Shown here piece after piece: positions 17,844 through 26,927 of a DNA stretch of 43,852 nt. The stretch is from Candidatus Dorea intestinavium (GTDB lineage: Bacteria; Bacillota; Clostridia; Lachnospirales; Lachnospiraceae): assembly GCA_019113475.1 (NCBI GenBank), contig DXHJ01000106.1, positions 1-43,852 of the forward strand, written 5' to 3'. A model generated the notes under the pieces. The model saw only the letters and a list, made by a program, of their open reading frames with translations, searched no databases and had not been told where the DNA came from. The stretch's first letter is position 1; each line of letters opens with the position of its first letter. The position numbers and the translations under genes are program-made.

Positions 17844-19166
17844 GTGATTTTTATGAGTATAAAATCAGCATATATGGTACCTCATCCACCCCTTATTATC
17901 CCCGAAATTGGCGATGGTAGGCAAAGAGGAATAGCTGATACCATCACCGCTTATGAAGAAGTGGGACAAGAAATTGGTAACCTAAAACCGGAAACTATTA
18001 TCCTTATTTCTCCCCATCAAACTCTTTATCAAGATTATTTCCATATCTCACCAGGTACCAAAGCCTTTGGTGACTTTTCTCCTTTTCTAGCCGGTGATGT
18101 TAAGATGGAGCTTCCTTATGATGAAGATTTTACGAAAGCTCTTTCTACTCTTTGTAAAGAAGAAGACTTTCCCGCTGGAACTAAAGGGGAGTTAGAACCA
18201 AAACTAGATCATGGCACCATGGTACCCCTTTATTTTGTTAACAAGTACTGGCAAAATTATAAGTTAGTACGAATTGGTCTTGCCGGACTTTCTCTCGAAG
18301 AGCATTATCATTTTGGAGAATTAATTAACCAGGTAATTCGGGAGTTAAAACGAGAGGTGGTTATTATTGCGAGTGGCGATTTATCTCATCACTTAAAAGA
18401 TAGCGGCCCCTATGAATTTACACCTGAAGGGCCTTTATACGACAAAGAAATTATGGCCATTATGGGCTCTGGAGATTTCTCTAAACTCCTTACCTTTACC
18501 GATAACTTTCTCAGAAAAGCCGGCGAATGTGGTCATCGTTCTTTTACCATTTTGGCGGGAATCTTAAGCCATACCCGAGTTGCTGCCAAAACTCTTTCTT
18601 ATGAAGGTCCCTTTGGAGTTGGTTACGGCGTCGTTAAATACACGCCTTTAACCAGTATTAACCCTTATGTTCAACTAGCGAAAGAGACGATTAAAACTTA
18701 TCTAGCTTCAGGCAATGCTCTGCCTTTGCCAAAAGGTCTACCTGATGATTTTTATCAAAGCCAGGCTGGCGTTTTTGTTTCTCTCAAAAAGGAAGGGCAG
18801 CTTCGAGGTTGTATTGGCACCATTTTACCCACCAAAGATTCTCTAGGGGAAGAAATTATCCAAAACGCCATTGAAGCCTCTGCCTTTGATCCCCGTTTTT
18901 TACCCGTTGCTCCAATTGAACTAGACAAGCTAGAAATAAGTGTCGATATTTTAGGACCTTTAGAGGCAATTACTTCTCTTAATCAACTCGATGTAAAGCG
19001 CTATGGTGTAATTGTCACAAAAGGCGGCAAGCGCGGCTTACTACTGCCGAATCTAGAGGGTGTTAATAGCGTCAAAGAACAAGTGGAAATAGCCAAGCAA
19101 AAAGCGGGTATTGAAGAGGATGAAAATTTAAAATTAGAACGCTTTGAAGTTATTCGCCACACCTAA
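17844..19166 (+). CDS. AmmeMemoRadiSam system fusion protein: MEMO1-like (N) + AMMECR1 (C)
   Basis: N-terminal MVPHPPLIIPEIG...IASGDLSHHL (MEMO/LigB-like); C-terminal GVFVSLKKEGQLRGCIGT...ISVDILGPLEAI (AMMECR1). Track start is GTG; ATG at 17853 is a likely alternative. Confidence 0.93.
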   Translation: MIFMSIKSAYMVPHPPLIIPEIGDGRQRGIADTITAYEEVGQEIGNLKPETIILISPHQTLYQDYFHISPGTKAFGDFSPFLAGDVKMELPYDEDFTKALSTLCKEEDFPAGTKGELEPKLDHGTMVPLYFVNKYWQNYKLVRIGLAGLSLEEHYHFGELINQVIRELKREVVIIASGDLSHHLKDSGPYEFTPEGPLYDKEIMAIMGSGDFSKLLTFTDNFLRKAGECGHRSFTILAGILSHTRVAAKTLSYEGPFGVGYGVVKYTPLTSINPYVQLAKETIKTYLASGNALPLPKGLPDDFYQSQAGVFVSLKKEGQLRGCIGTILPTKDSLGEEIIQNAIEASAFDPRFLPVAPIELDKLEISVDILGPLEAITSLNQLDVKRYGVIVTKGGKRGLLLPNLEGVNSVKEQVEIAKQKAGIEEDENLKLERFEVIRHT

Positions 19167-19178
19167 AAGGAGGCTCTT

Positions 19179-20006
19179 ATGAAACTAACTTGTCCTGTCT
19201 GTTTTCGCCACTGTCAACTGGCACCCAACCAATTGGGGTTTTGCGGGGCCAGAAAAAATAGTAACCAAGAAATTATTTGCGATAATTATGGTCGCATCAC
19301 GGCTATGGCTCTTGATGACATTGAGAAAAAACCACTACGATTATTTTTCCCTGGTAGCAAAATTCTTTCTGTTGGTAGTTATGGCTGTAATTTACGCTGT
19401 GCCTTTTGTCAAAATTATGATATTTCCATGCAAACTCTGACGAATAAGGATACTATTTACCTCTCTCCTAATGCTTTATTAGAAGAGGCCATAAAGCAAA
19501 AGGCTTTTGGTAATATCGGGGCTGCTTTTACCTATAATGAACCATTAATTAGTTACGAATACGTTCTAGATTGTGCCAAACTCTTAAAGAAAAATGATTT
19601 GCAAGTTGTCGTCGTAACCAATGGCTGTATCTCGCCAGCCGTATTAGAAGTTCTTTTGCCTTTCGTTGATGCAATGAATATTGATCTAAAGGGTTTTAGT
19701 GAAGACTATTATAAAAAAGTCGGTGGAGACTTTGAAAGCGTCAAAGCTTTTATTAAAAAAGCTGCGCCAAAATGCCACATCGAATTAACCACCTTAATCG
19801 TGCCAGATGAAAATGATTCTGTAGCAGAAATAGAAAAAGAAGCAAAATGGATTGCTTCTCTCTCACCTGATATTCCTTTGCACCTGACGCGCTTTTTCCC
19901 TCGTTATAAAATGCTTGATAAAGAGGCTACGGATATTAAAGAGCTATTAGCCTTGGCTACCGTCGCCAGAAAGCATTTAAACCAAGTCTTTTTAGGTAAT
20001 TGTTAA
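19179..20006 (+). CDS. amrS: AmmeMemoRadiSam system radical SAM enzyme
   Basis: GSYGCNLRCAFCQNYDIS (CxxxCxxC), TYNEPLISYEYVLD, DAMNIDLKGF, LHLTRFFPRYKM; 12 bp after the MEMO-AMMECR1 gene. Confidence 0.95.
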   Translation: MKLTCPVCFRHCQLAPNQLGFCGARKNSNQEIICDNYGRITAMALDDIEKKPLRLFFPGSKILSVGSYGCNLRCAFCQNYDISMQTLTNKDTIYLSPNALLEEAIKQKAFGNIGAAFTYNEPLISYEYVLDCAKLLKKNDLQVVVVTNGCISPAVLEVLLPFVDAMNIDLKGFSEDYYKKVGGDFESVKAFIKKAAPKCHIELTTLIVPDENDSVAEIEKEAKWIASLSPDIPLHLTRFFPRYKMLDKEATDIKELLALATVARKHLNQVFLGNC

Positions 20007-20572
20007 TGCCTTCTTTGATAAATAATACAATCCGTTAAATGGTCATCCACCATACCTATTGCTTGCATAAAGGAATAGACTATGGTGGAGCCAACAAATT
20101 TAAACCCTCTTTTTTTCAAATCTTTGCTAATCTCATCTGACAAGGGCGTGGTAATAGGAACTTCTTCGCTACTTTTCCAGTGTCCCACAATCGGTTTATT
20201 ATCCACATAGCGCCAGATATAAGTGTCAAAACTCCCAAATTCTTTTTGAATCTCTAAAAAGCTCTTAGCATTATTCACTGCTGCATTAATTTTTAGTTTA
20301 TTGCGGATAATTCTCTCGTCTTTTAGTAGTTCTGCTATTTTATCTGCTGAATAAAGAGCGACTTTTTCTGGCTCAAAATTATCAAAAACTTCCTTAAAAG
20401 CTGCTCTTTTCTTTAAAATAGTAATCCAGGATAGTCCCGCCTGCATACCTTCTAAAATTAACATCTCAAACAATCCTCTTTCATCATGAAGAGGAACACC
20501 CCATTCTTTATCGTGATAAGCAAGATAGATTTCTTGATCTTTTGCCCAAGGGCAGCGTTTTATCTTTTCCAA
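20003..20572 (-). CDS. tag: DNA-3-methyladenine glycosylase I
   Basis: RCPWAKDQEIYLAYHDKEWGVPLHDERGLFEMLILEGMQAGLSWITILKKR; FVGSTIVYSFMQAIGMVDDHLTDC. Confidence 0.96.
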   Translation of the reverse strand: MEKIKRCPWAKDQEIYLAYHDKEWGVPLHDERGLFEMLILEGMQAGLSWITILKKRAAFKEVFDNFEPEKVALYSADKIAELLKDERIIRNKLKINAAVNNAKSFLEIQKEFGSFDTYIWRYVDNKPIVGHWKSSEEVPITTPLSDEISKDLKKRGFKFVGSTIVYSFMQAIGMVDDHLTDCIIYQRRH

Positions 20573-20627
20573 AATATTCTCCTTTTTTTATATTCATAAA
20601 ATAACAATAAAATAATTCTTTCTTGTG

Positions 20628-20656
20628 TTGATTAATGTTCTCGCTTATATTATCAT
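20628..20656 (+). promoter_or_regulatory. Putative sigma-70 promoter of the bacterioferritin gene
   Basis: TTGATT-17 nt-TATCAT. Confidence 0.4.
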
Positions 20657-20727
20657 ACAACTACACATAGTTAATTATAAATTCTGACTATTTGAATAAA
20701 ACTTACGGAGACGAAAGGAGATCTATT

Positions 20728-21195
20728 ATGAAGGGCGATCCAAAATTGATTGACACACTTAATTCTCTATTAGCAGATGAACTAACCGCTATCAACCAAT
20801 ACATGGTTCATGCAGAAATGTGCGAGGACTGGGGTTATGGCAAATTACACAGCCTAATCGAGAAACGTGCCATTAAAGAAATGATCCATGCTGAACGATT
20901 AATCGGAAGAATTCTTTTCCTTGAAGGTACCCCCATTGTTACCGATTTAAAACACATCCACATTGGTGCCGAAGTTGCAAAACAAATAGACCATGATCAC
21001 GACGCTGAAGCGGGAGCAATTAAAGCTTACAATGAAGCGATTATCTTGGCTGGCGAAGTAAAAGACTACGCGACTCGTGATATGTTAATGGAAATACTCG
21101 CTGATGAAGATCAGCACATTGATGAAATTGAAGAATTGCAAGATCAAATAGAACAAATGACCTTACCAATCTTCTTATCAACACTTACAAATTAG
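20728..21195 (+). CDS. bfr: Bacterioferritin
   Basis: MKGDPKLIDTLNSLLADELTAINQYMVHAEMCEDWGY; EMIHAERLIGRILFLEG; ADEDQHIDEIEE. ORF track begins at 20692, but SD AAAGGAG precedes ATG at 20728. Confidence 0.93.
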   Translation: MKGDPKLIDTLNSLLADELTAINQYMVHAEMCEDWGYGKLHSLIEKRAIKEMIHAERLIGRILFLEGTPIVTDLKHIHIGAEVAKQIDHDHDAEAGAIKAYNEAIILAGEVKDYATRDMLMEILADEDQHIDEIEELQDQIEQMTLPIFLSTLTN

Positions 21196-21217
21196 TTTTT
21201 CCTAATCCTCTAATAGA

Positions 21218-21253
21218 AAAGGTCGGCTTAAGATTTTGTTTAGGCCGATCTTT
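21218..21253 (+). terminator. Terminator downstream of bfr
   Basis: AAAGGTCGGCTTAA/TTTAGGCCGATCTTT stem with flanking T-tract. Confidence 0.75.
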
Positions 21254-21259
21254 TCACGT

Positions 21260-22006
21260 CTATTTTATTTGCTGTAATCGTTCAAAAAGCTCTTTCGTCT
21301 CCTCTTTTGTCTCTTGATTTAAGACATAGACATTTTCGTCATCTTTCATAACAATGTATTCATCGTTTTTATTATAAACAAATAAGTAATATTTACCAAA
21401 GGCTTCATTCTTATAATTACCAGCGCTTACTTTAAGGTTCCCTTTGCCGCCAACACGGTCGCCGCGGTCAATATCACTTTCTAGAGTTATTTCCTTAATC
21501 CCCTGTAAATCAATCTTTTTATTCACTAGCGAGCCCGATTTTACCCGTAGATAATCATCCTTAAATTCATAGCTTATCTCTCCTCTAAATAAAAGTAGCA
21601 CAACAATAAAACAAGCGACAAGGCCCAGTACTAAGGCAATAATGTTATTTCTACTGTGTTTTCTATGGTCTTCTTTTGTCATGGTTACTTGCGGTGGATT
21701 TTCTACTTTGGCGTAGGTATGGGCCAAAACCAGCATTACAGCTATAGCTAACATCATAAAAATAAAGAGAAGGGTTCCTAAAAGCGGATGTTCCTCGCCA
21801 AATTCATTCATTAGAAAAAGTGCAATAGCAAGAAAACCTAGTCCACTACCGGTCACTCTACCTAGCTTTTTTGCATCATATTTTGCCTTATCTCTTTTAC
21901 TAGCCGTATTATAGCCAGCAATTAAAAAACTGCCTTTTCCACTCCATAAAATAATCGTAAGTATGGCAAAGATAATTGCCATTCCATTCAGAATATAATC
22001 ACTCAT
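21260..22006 (-). CDS. Membrane protein with DUF3784-like N-terminus
   Basis: MSDYILNGMAIIFAILTIILWSGKGSFLIAGYNTASKRDKAKYDAKKLGR. SD TTAAGGAGGGG before ATG at 22006; the track extends to 22060. Confidence 0.75.
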   Translation of the reverse strand: MSDYILNGMAIIFAILTIILWSGKGSFLIAGYNTASKRDKAKYDAKKLGRVTGSGLGFLAIALFLMNEFGEEHPLLGTLLFIFMMLAIAVMLVLAHTYAKVENPPQVTMTKEDHRKHSRNNIIALVLGLVACFIVVLLLFRGEISYEFKDDYLRVKSGSLVNKKIDLQGIKEITLESDIDRGDRVGGKGNLKVSAGNYKNEAFGKYYLFVYNKNDEYIVMKDDENVYVLNQETKEETKELFERLQQIK

Positions 22007-22043
22007 AAGCCCCTCCTTAATCAAGATGTTGTGGTGATGATAA

Positions 22044-22072
22044 AAAGGACACTTCACCAAGAAGTGTCCTTT
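22044..22072 (-). terminator. Terminator of the iron-type ABC operon
   Basis: Perfect 12-bp stem AAAGGACACTTC-ACCAA-GAAGTGTCCTTT directly after the ATPase stop codon. Confidence 0.85.
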
Positions 22073-22074
22073 AA

Positions 22075-23037
22075 TTATACTATTAATTTGGTTTTTATGC
22101 CATTGTCGATTTTGATTCCTACTTCAGCTCCTACTTGCAAAGAAAAGTTTTCTTGCTCTCTAATTAGAATAATATCTTCTCGTACACGAAGATAATATTG
22201 ATTATAAAATCCTAAGAATTCGGATTTCGTAATGGTCCCGACTGCCTCAGAATTTTCTCTCTCCAAAGAGATACTTAAATCTTCTGGTCGACACTTTATT
22301 ATTTTTCCACTTTTCGTAGTAAAAGTATTAATCGGTCCTAAAAAACCCATGGTGTATTCATCTTTGGGTTGTAAGTATACTTCTTTTGGTGAGCCAACTT
22401 GTGTTAATCTACCTTCATGCATAATCCCAATCTTATCAGCAATTACCATGGCTTCTTCCCGGTCATGGGTAACAAAAATAGTTGTAATTCCAAATTGTCT
22501 TTGAATCTCTTTAATTTCTTCCCGCATTTTAATTCGTAGTTTGGCATCTAAATTGCTTAAAGGTTCATCTAATAATAATACTTTAGGTCTAGTAATTAGG
22601 GCTCTAGCAAGCGCTACCCTTTGTCTTTGTCCTCCGGATATTTCTCCTACCCCTGCTTTAGCGTAGTCTTTTAAGCCCACCGCTTCTAGAAATTTAGTAG
22701 CTTCTTTTAGTGCTTCTCTTTTCTTATAACCTCTAAATTTAAGGCCGTACATAACATTTTTTTCAACTGTCATGTTCGGAAATAAAGCATAGGACTGAAA
22801 GACAGTGGAAACAGGTCTTTTTTGTGGATCTTCTGTCGTGATATCTTCACCTTCAATTAAAATTCGACCACTGTCAGGTTTTAAGAAACCGCCAATCATC
22901 TTAAGGGTGGTGGTTTTCCCACAACCTGAAGCACCAAGAAGGCAAAGAATTTCTCCCTTTTCTACGCCAATCTCTAGTTCTTTTACTACTTTATGATGAT
23001 CAAAACTTTTACTAATCTTATCCAATGTTAGAAACAT
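22075..23037 (-). CDS. ABC transporter ATP-binding protein (Fe3+/polyamine/phosphonate-type, FbpC-like)
   Basis: GASGCGKTTTLKMIGG (Walker A), EISGGQRQRVALARAL, VLLLDEPLSNLD. Confidence 0.93.
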   Translation of the reverse strand: MFLTLDKISKSFDHHKVVKELEIGVEKGEILCLLGASGCGKTTTLKMIGGFLKPDSGRILIEGEDITTEDPQKRPVSTVFQSYALFPNMTVEKNVMYGLKFRGYKKREALKEATKFLEAVGLKDYAKAGVGEISGGQRQRVALARALITRPKVLLLDEPLSNLDAKLRIKMREEIKEIQRQFGITTIFVTHDREEAMVIADKIGIMHEGRLTQVGSPKEVYLQPKDEYTMGFLGPINTFTTKSGKIIKCRPEDLSISLERENSEAVGTITKSEFLGFYNQYYLRVREDIILIREQENFSLQVGAEVGIKIDNGIKTKLIV

Positions 23038-24712
23038 AAGGTGCTCCTTTCTTTTTTCCTTTGGTTAAACCAATAAACAACAAATTCACCACGACGGTGC
23101 AAAAAATCAAAACAGTAGAAATCATCGAGGCTTCCGCATATTTTCCCGTATTAATCGCATCAAACAAGGTAAATACGGCGATTTTTTGACCTGGCGTCAC
23201 CAAGAAAATAACTGCTCCTGCTGTTACCATTGCACTAGTAAAATTATTGACAAAGCCTACCATAAAGGCATTTTTAATATTAGGTAAGATAATATCCTTT
23301 AAGATTTGGGGCTTTGTTGCCCCTAAGTCAGCTGCTGCTAAATCTAACTCTGTGGATAATTGGGTAAGCGAAGCCGAAGTTACTTTGGTAGTAATTGATA
23401 ATTGTTTAAAAATCATATTGAGGACAACGATCACCGCTGTTCCCGTTAGTTTAAGAGGCAGACTATTAAAAGCTAAGATGTAGCCAATCCCAAAACAAGA
23501 ACCAGGAATCATATAGGGAATGGTTACCACAAAATCCCAGAAACTACCTAGATAAATTTTTCTGCGGTCAATATAATAAGAAAGCAATATGCCAATAAGG
23601 CTGCCCACTAGAGCCACAATTAAGGCATAAGTAATGCTACGAATAAACGTGTCTGCACTGCGATTCATCATATTTTGAAAGGGTTCTAAGGAAAAATGTC
23701 GTTTCCCCTTTTTTAACTTACTAAAACTATTCAGGAAAATAGACCCATATTGTAAGGTCATTACACTATAAAAAAGCAAAGATAATGCGATTATCAAAAA
23801 ACCAATGAAGCCACCCGGTCGATACTCAGCCTTTTCTACCTTGGCTTCACTATTTTCCCGGGCTAACCAGCGCTCATTCTTTTTCATTAAGTAACGATAA
23901 AAAATAAAAACTATAATGGCCGGCACTAAGAGCAAAACATTCATGGCTGCGCTTTTTTCTAAATTCGAAAAGCCCACTAACTGCATATAAATTGCCGTTG
24001 CAAGATTTTCATATCTTCCCCCTATTACCACCGGCGTACCATAATCAGCCATCGAGCGAATGAACGAAAGTAAAAAGCAAACGAAGATTGCTGGTTTAAT
24101 TAAGGGCAATAAAACCAATCTATAGGTACTCGAATTTTTCCCGCCTAAATCTTTAGAAGCCTGTAATAAATTTCCATCGACTCGGTCTAATAAACCGATT
24201 AATAATAAGGCATTTAAAGAAGAAAAATAAATAGTTTGCATAATAACAACGCCGATAAAGCCATAAGGATTTAAGGAAAGGCCTAAAAGTCCATGGGTAA
24301 TACTGCCTCTTCTCCCAAAGAGTTGAATATATGCAAGTGAAGAAACAAAAGGCGGTGATACCATGGTAATCAATAAAAAGGTGGAAAATATAGCTTTCGC
24401 TTTAGGTTTTAAAAACACCACAAAAGAAGCCACCGCCACTGATAATAGGGTAGAAAATACTCCTGCTAAAAAAGCCACAAAAACGCTGTTCCATAAAAGC
24501 TTTTTGTTCTTACCAAACAATTCCTGATAAATAGAAAAACTTATGCCTGTTGGGGTTTTAACACTGCGCAAAACCACACATAAGATAGGATATAAAATAA
24601 ATAATAAAATTGCTACAATCAAAACAATAATCATTAATTTATCAATAATGATAAAAAGGCGGGAGCCTTTTGACTGCTCCCGCGTAATTTTAACTTCTTG
24701 CTTACTCTTCAC
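23018..24712 (-). CDS. ABC transporter permease, fused two-domain (FbpB-like)
   Basis: Two permease halves with EAA-like loops (LLQASKDLGGKNSSTYRLVLLPLIKP and LDLAAADLGATKPQILKDIILPNIK). Confidence 0.9.
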   Translation of the reverse strand: MKSKQEVKITREQSKGSRLFIIIDKLMIIVLIVAILLFILYPILCVVLRSVKTPTGISFSIYQELFGKNKKLLWNSVFVAFLAGVFSTLLSVAVASFVVFLKPKAKAIFSTFLLITMVSPPFVSSLAYIQLFGRRGSITHGLLGLSLNPYGFIGVVIMQTIYFSSLNALLLIGLLDRVDGNLLQASKDLGGKNSSTYRLVLLPLIKPAIFVCFLLSFIRSMADYGTPVVIGGRYENLATAIYMQLVGFSNLEKSAAMNVLLLVPAIIVFIFYRYLMKKNERWLARENSEAKVEKAEYRPGGFIGFLIIALSLLFYSVMTLQYGSIFLNSFSKLKKGKRHFSLEPFQNMMNRSADTFIRSITYALIVALVGSLIGILLSYYIDRRKIYLGSFWDFVVTIPYMIPGSCFGIGYILAFNSLPLKLTGTAVIVVLNMIFKQLSITTKVTSASLTQLSTELDLAAADLGATKPQILKDIILPNIKNAFMVGFVNNFTSAMVTAGAVIFLVTPGQKIAVFTLFDAINTGKYAEASMISTVLIFCTVVVNLLFIGLTKGKKKGAPYVSNIG

Positions 24713-25781
24713 CTTTGTCTCCCATTAATGTTTCCCATTTTTCCAGGATAGTATCTCTTTGTGAACCAAATAAGGATAAATCTTCTTTCATCAGCTGTGC
24801 TTGATCAAAATCAAGTTCTAAACCTTTTAGTTCTGGTTTTACTAAAAGTGTAGTATTTTTCTTATCAATTCCAGCTAACATTACTTGATTTTCATCATCA
24901 CTAAAGAACCATTCAATAAAAGCTTTTGCAGCTTTGGTATTATCTGCATTAGCAAAAGCTGCTACTCCTTCTGGTACATAAGGCATGCCATCACTTGGAT
25001 AAATTACTTTAACATTAGCACTTTCTTCCAATTCATCAAGAGTACCATCTAGATAAGTAATACCAATGGCCACTTCGCCAGCTGCTACTTTTGTGCTTGG
25101 ATCTGATCCTCTTTTTGAATAATAAGCAACATTTTCATTTAAATCTTCAAAATATTTCCAGCCTGCTTCTTCACCTTTTTCTTGAAGTAGCGCATTTACT
25201 ACCGCATAGTTTGTTCCTGAAATTGCCGGATTTGACATCAAAATCTCACCCTTATATTGTGGATCTGTTAAATCATCCCAACTTTTTGGTTCTTCTAAAC
25301 CTTTTTCTTTTAAGATGTCTTCATTAACAATAAAGCCAACAACAGTAAGGCCTTTAGAGAAATAATAATTGTCACTATCTTTGTATTCAGGGGCTAAGTC
25401 TTTGCTTGCAGCAAAATCAACTTGCTCTAATAAATCATTTGCTTTTGCATCCATAAAAGCATCAATGCCGCCACCAAACCAAAGATCAGCTGCTGGCGTG
25501 CCACCCTCAGCTTTTAGTTTTGAAAGTACTTCTCCAGAAGACATAGAAATAAACTCTACTTTAGGACCCACCTCTTCGGTGTATTTGTCAAAAAGTGGTT
25601 GATATTCTTCACTGGTTGTAACAACTTTTAATGTTCCCTCTAACTTCTCGGTGGCTGCTTCTTTCTGAGAATCGGTTTCCTCTGTCTTTGTATCTTCTTT
25701 TACTTCTTCTTTTTTACCACAGGCTGCCAAACTAAAAACCATGGTTACCATTAGCAAAAGAGCAATAATTTTCTTTTTCAT
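24702..25781 (-). CDS. ABC transporter substrate-binding lipoprotein (iron FbpA-like)
   Basis: Lipobox VFSLAACG; TLKVVTTSEEYQPLFDKYTEEVGPKVEFISMSSGEVLSKLKAEGGTPAADLWFGG; overlaps permease gene. Confidence 0.88.
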   Translation of the reverse strand: MKKKIIALLLMVTMVFSLAACGKKEEVKEDTKTEETDSQKEAATEKLEGTLKVVTTSEEYQPLFDKYTEEVGPKVEFISMSSGEVLSKLKAEGGTPAADLWFGGGIDAFMDAKANDLLEQVDFAASKDLAPEYKDSDNYYFSKGLTVVGFIVNEDILKEKGLEEPKSWDDLTDPQYKGEILMSNPAISGTNYAVVNALLQEKGEEAGWKYFEDLNENVAYYSKRGSDPSTKVAAGEVAIGITYLDGTLDELEESANVKVIYPSDGMPYVPEGVAAFANADNTKAAKAFIEWFFSDDENQVMLAGIDKKNTTLLVKPELKGLELDFDQAQLMKEDLSLFGSQRDTILEKWETLMGDKGEE

Positions 25782-25819
25782 CTCTTATTTCTCCTATATT
25801 TTTTTGAATTTCTTTTTAT

Positions 25820-25859
25820 ATAGTAACATTTTTAATGAAAAAGGTCTTATTGTTGTTTT
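25820..25859 (-). promoter_or_regulatory. Putative promoter of the iron-type ABC operon with 16-bp shared element
   Basis: Minus strand AAAACAACAATAAGAC(C)-17 nt-TACTAT; the 16-mer recurs at 28262-28277. Confidence 0.5.
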
Positions 25860-25901
25860 CGATACCGATTCATCTTTTATAGTTTTTATCTATTAATGTT
25901 T

Positions 25902-26669
25902 TTACCGCTTCTCCTGGGCTAAGTAGGAAGCACCTAAAGCCCCTGCATACTTTCCCAACTTTTGGTTTTTTACTTCTTGCTTTAACTTCCTACTTAAAAG
26001 AGTGGCGAAAAAATCATTTTCGCTTAAACCTCCGGTTAAAATTAGATTAGCTGGGAGGTTTTTCTTTCTACTAAGTTGTGCTACCTTTTCGGCTACAGAG
26101 TCAACAATTCCGGCAGCAATATCTTCTCTTTTTCTGCCTTCCCCAATATAGCTAATAATTTCCGATTCTGCAAAGACTGTACATAAGGAGCTAATGGGTA
26201 GCACCGTGCCACTTTCTGCTAATAAGAACAGTTCGTCTAACCCAATTCCTAGCCGATTAGCCATAACTTCTAGAAATTTTCCGGTACCAGCTGAGCATTT
26301 ATCATTCATAATAAAATCACTTACTAGGCCTTGCTCTAAAATAATGCACTTGGTGTCTTGACCACCTACATCGATAATACCACATGAATCACCTGCTAGC
26401 TCTTTACCGCCGCGCCCGTGACAAGTAATCTCCGTTATAATATGATCTGCATAATCTACTGCTATTCGCCCATACCCGGTAGCCACCACCTTGACATTAT
26501 CTGCTCTTACATCGATGTTTTCTTCTAAAAGATGCTCTCGAATCGCCTCTGCTGTTTCTTTACTACTCCAACCAGTTGGTACTACAAATTTTTCTTCTAA
26601 GTCTCCTCGCACCACAACCTTTGATGCGGTAGAGCCAATATCAATTCCTACATAAAACATTTTCTTCAT
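25902..26669 (-). CDS. 2-hydroxyacyl-CoA dehydratase/double-cubane reductase activase (BadF/BadG/HgdC ATPase family)
   Basis: MFYVGIDIGSTASKVVV; VGGQDTKCI; NDKCSAGTGKFLEVMANRLG; ILTGGLSEN. Confidence 0.94.
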   Translation of the reverse strand: MKKMFYVGIDIGSTASKVVVRGDLEEKFVVPTGWSSKETAEAIREHLLEENIDVRADNVKVVATGYGRIAVDYADHIITEITCHGRGGKELAGDSCGIIDVGGQDTKCIILEQGLVSDFIMNDKCSAGTGKFLEVMANRLGIGLDELFLLAESGTVLPISSLCTVFAESEIISYIGEGRKREDIAAGIVDSVAEKVAQLSRKKNLPANLILTGGLSENDFFATLLSRKLKQEVKNQKLGKYAGALGASYLAQEKR

Positions 26670-26672
26670 CCT

Positions 26673-26927
26673 TTAGCAGTATTTATCCCTTTGCGGGTTA
26701 ATGTCTTCTTCTATCTCCACTATTTTTTCAATACTAATTTCTTTACCCTTAATAGTCTCTTGAATCTGTCGCAAATTTTCTTTTTTGACAATTAAAGAAA
26801 CTCCACAACACTTACTAGCGCTTCTTGGTGTTGGAGCAATTTTAGCATAGATTGTTTCTTTCCTTAATTCTCGGTAGAGACGCATCGCATTATCGTGATT
26901 AGGAAATAAAATATAATTCATCATCAT
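26673..26927 (-). CDS. DUF3343 family protein
   Basis: Short protein NYILFPNHDNAMRLYRELRK...APTPRSASKCCGVSLIV; tightly packed between reductase and activase. Confidence 0.85.
   Translation of the reverse strand: MMMNYILFPNHDNAMRLYRELRKETIYAKIAPTPRSASKCCGVSLIVKKENLRQIQETIKGKEISIEKIVEIEEDINPQRDKYC

Noticed and set aside
20598-20613. AAAATAACAATAAAAT upstream of bfr, similar (13/16) to the shared 16-mer of the iron-ABC and double-cubane promoters
   Set aside because: AT-rich partial match at a different distance and without a -10 at 17 bp; likely chance.
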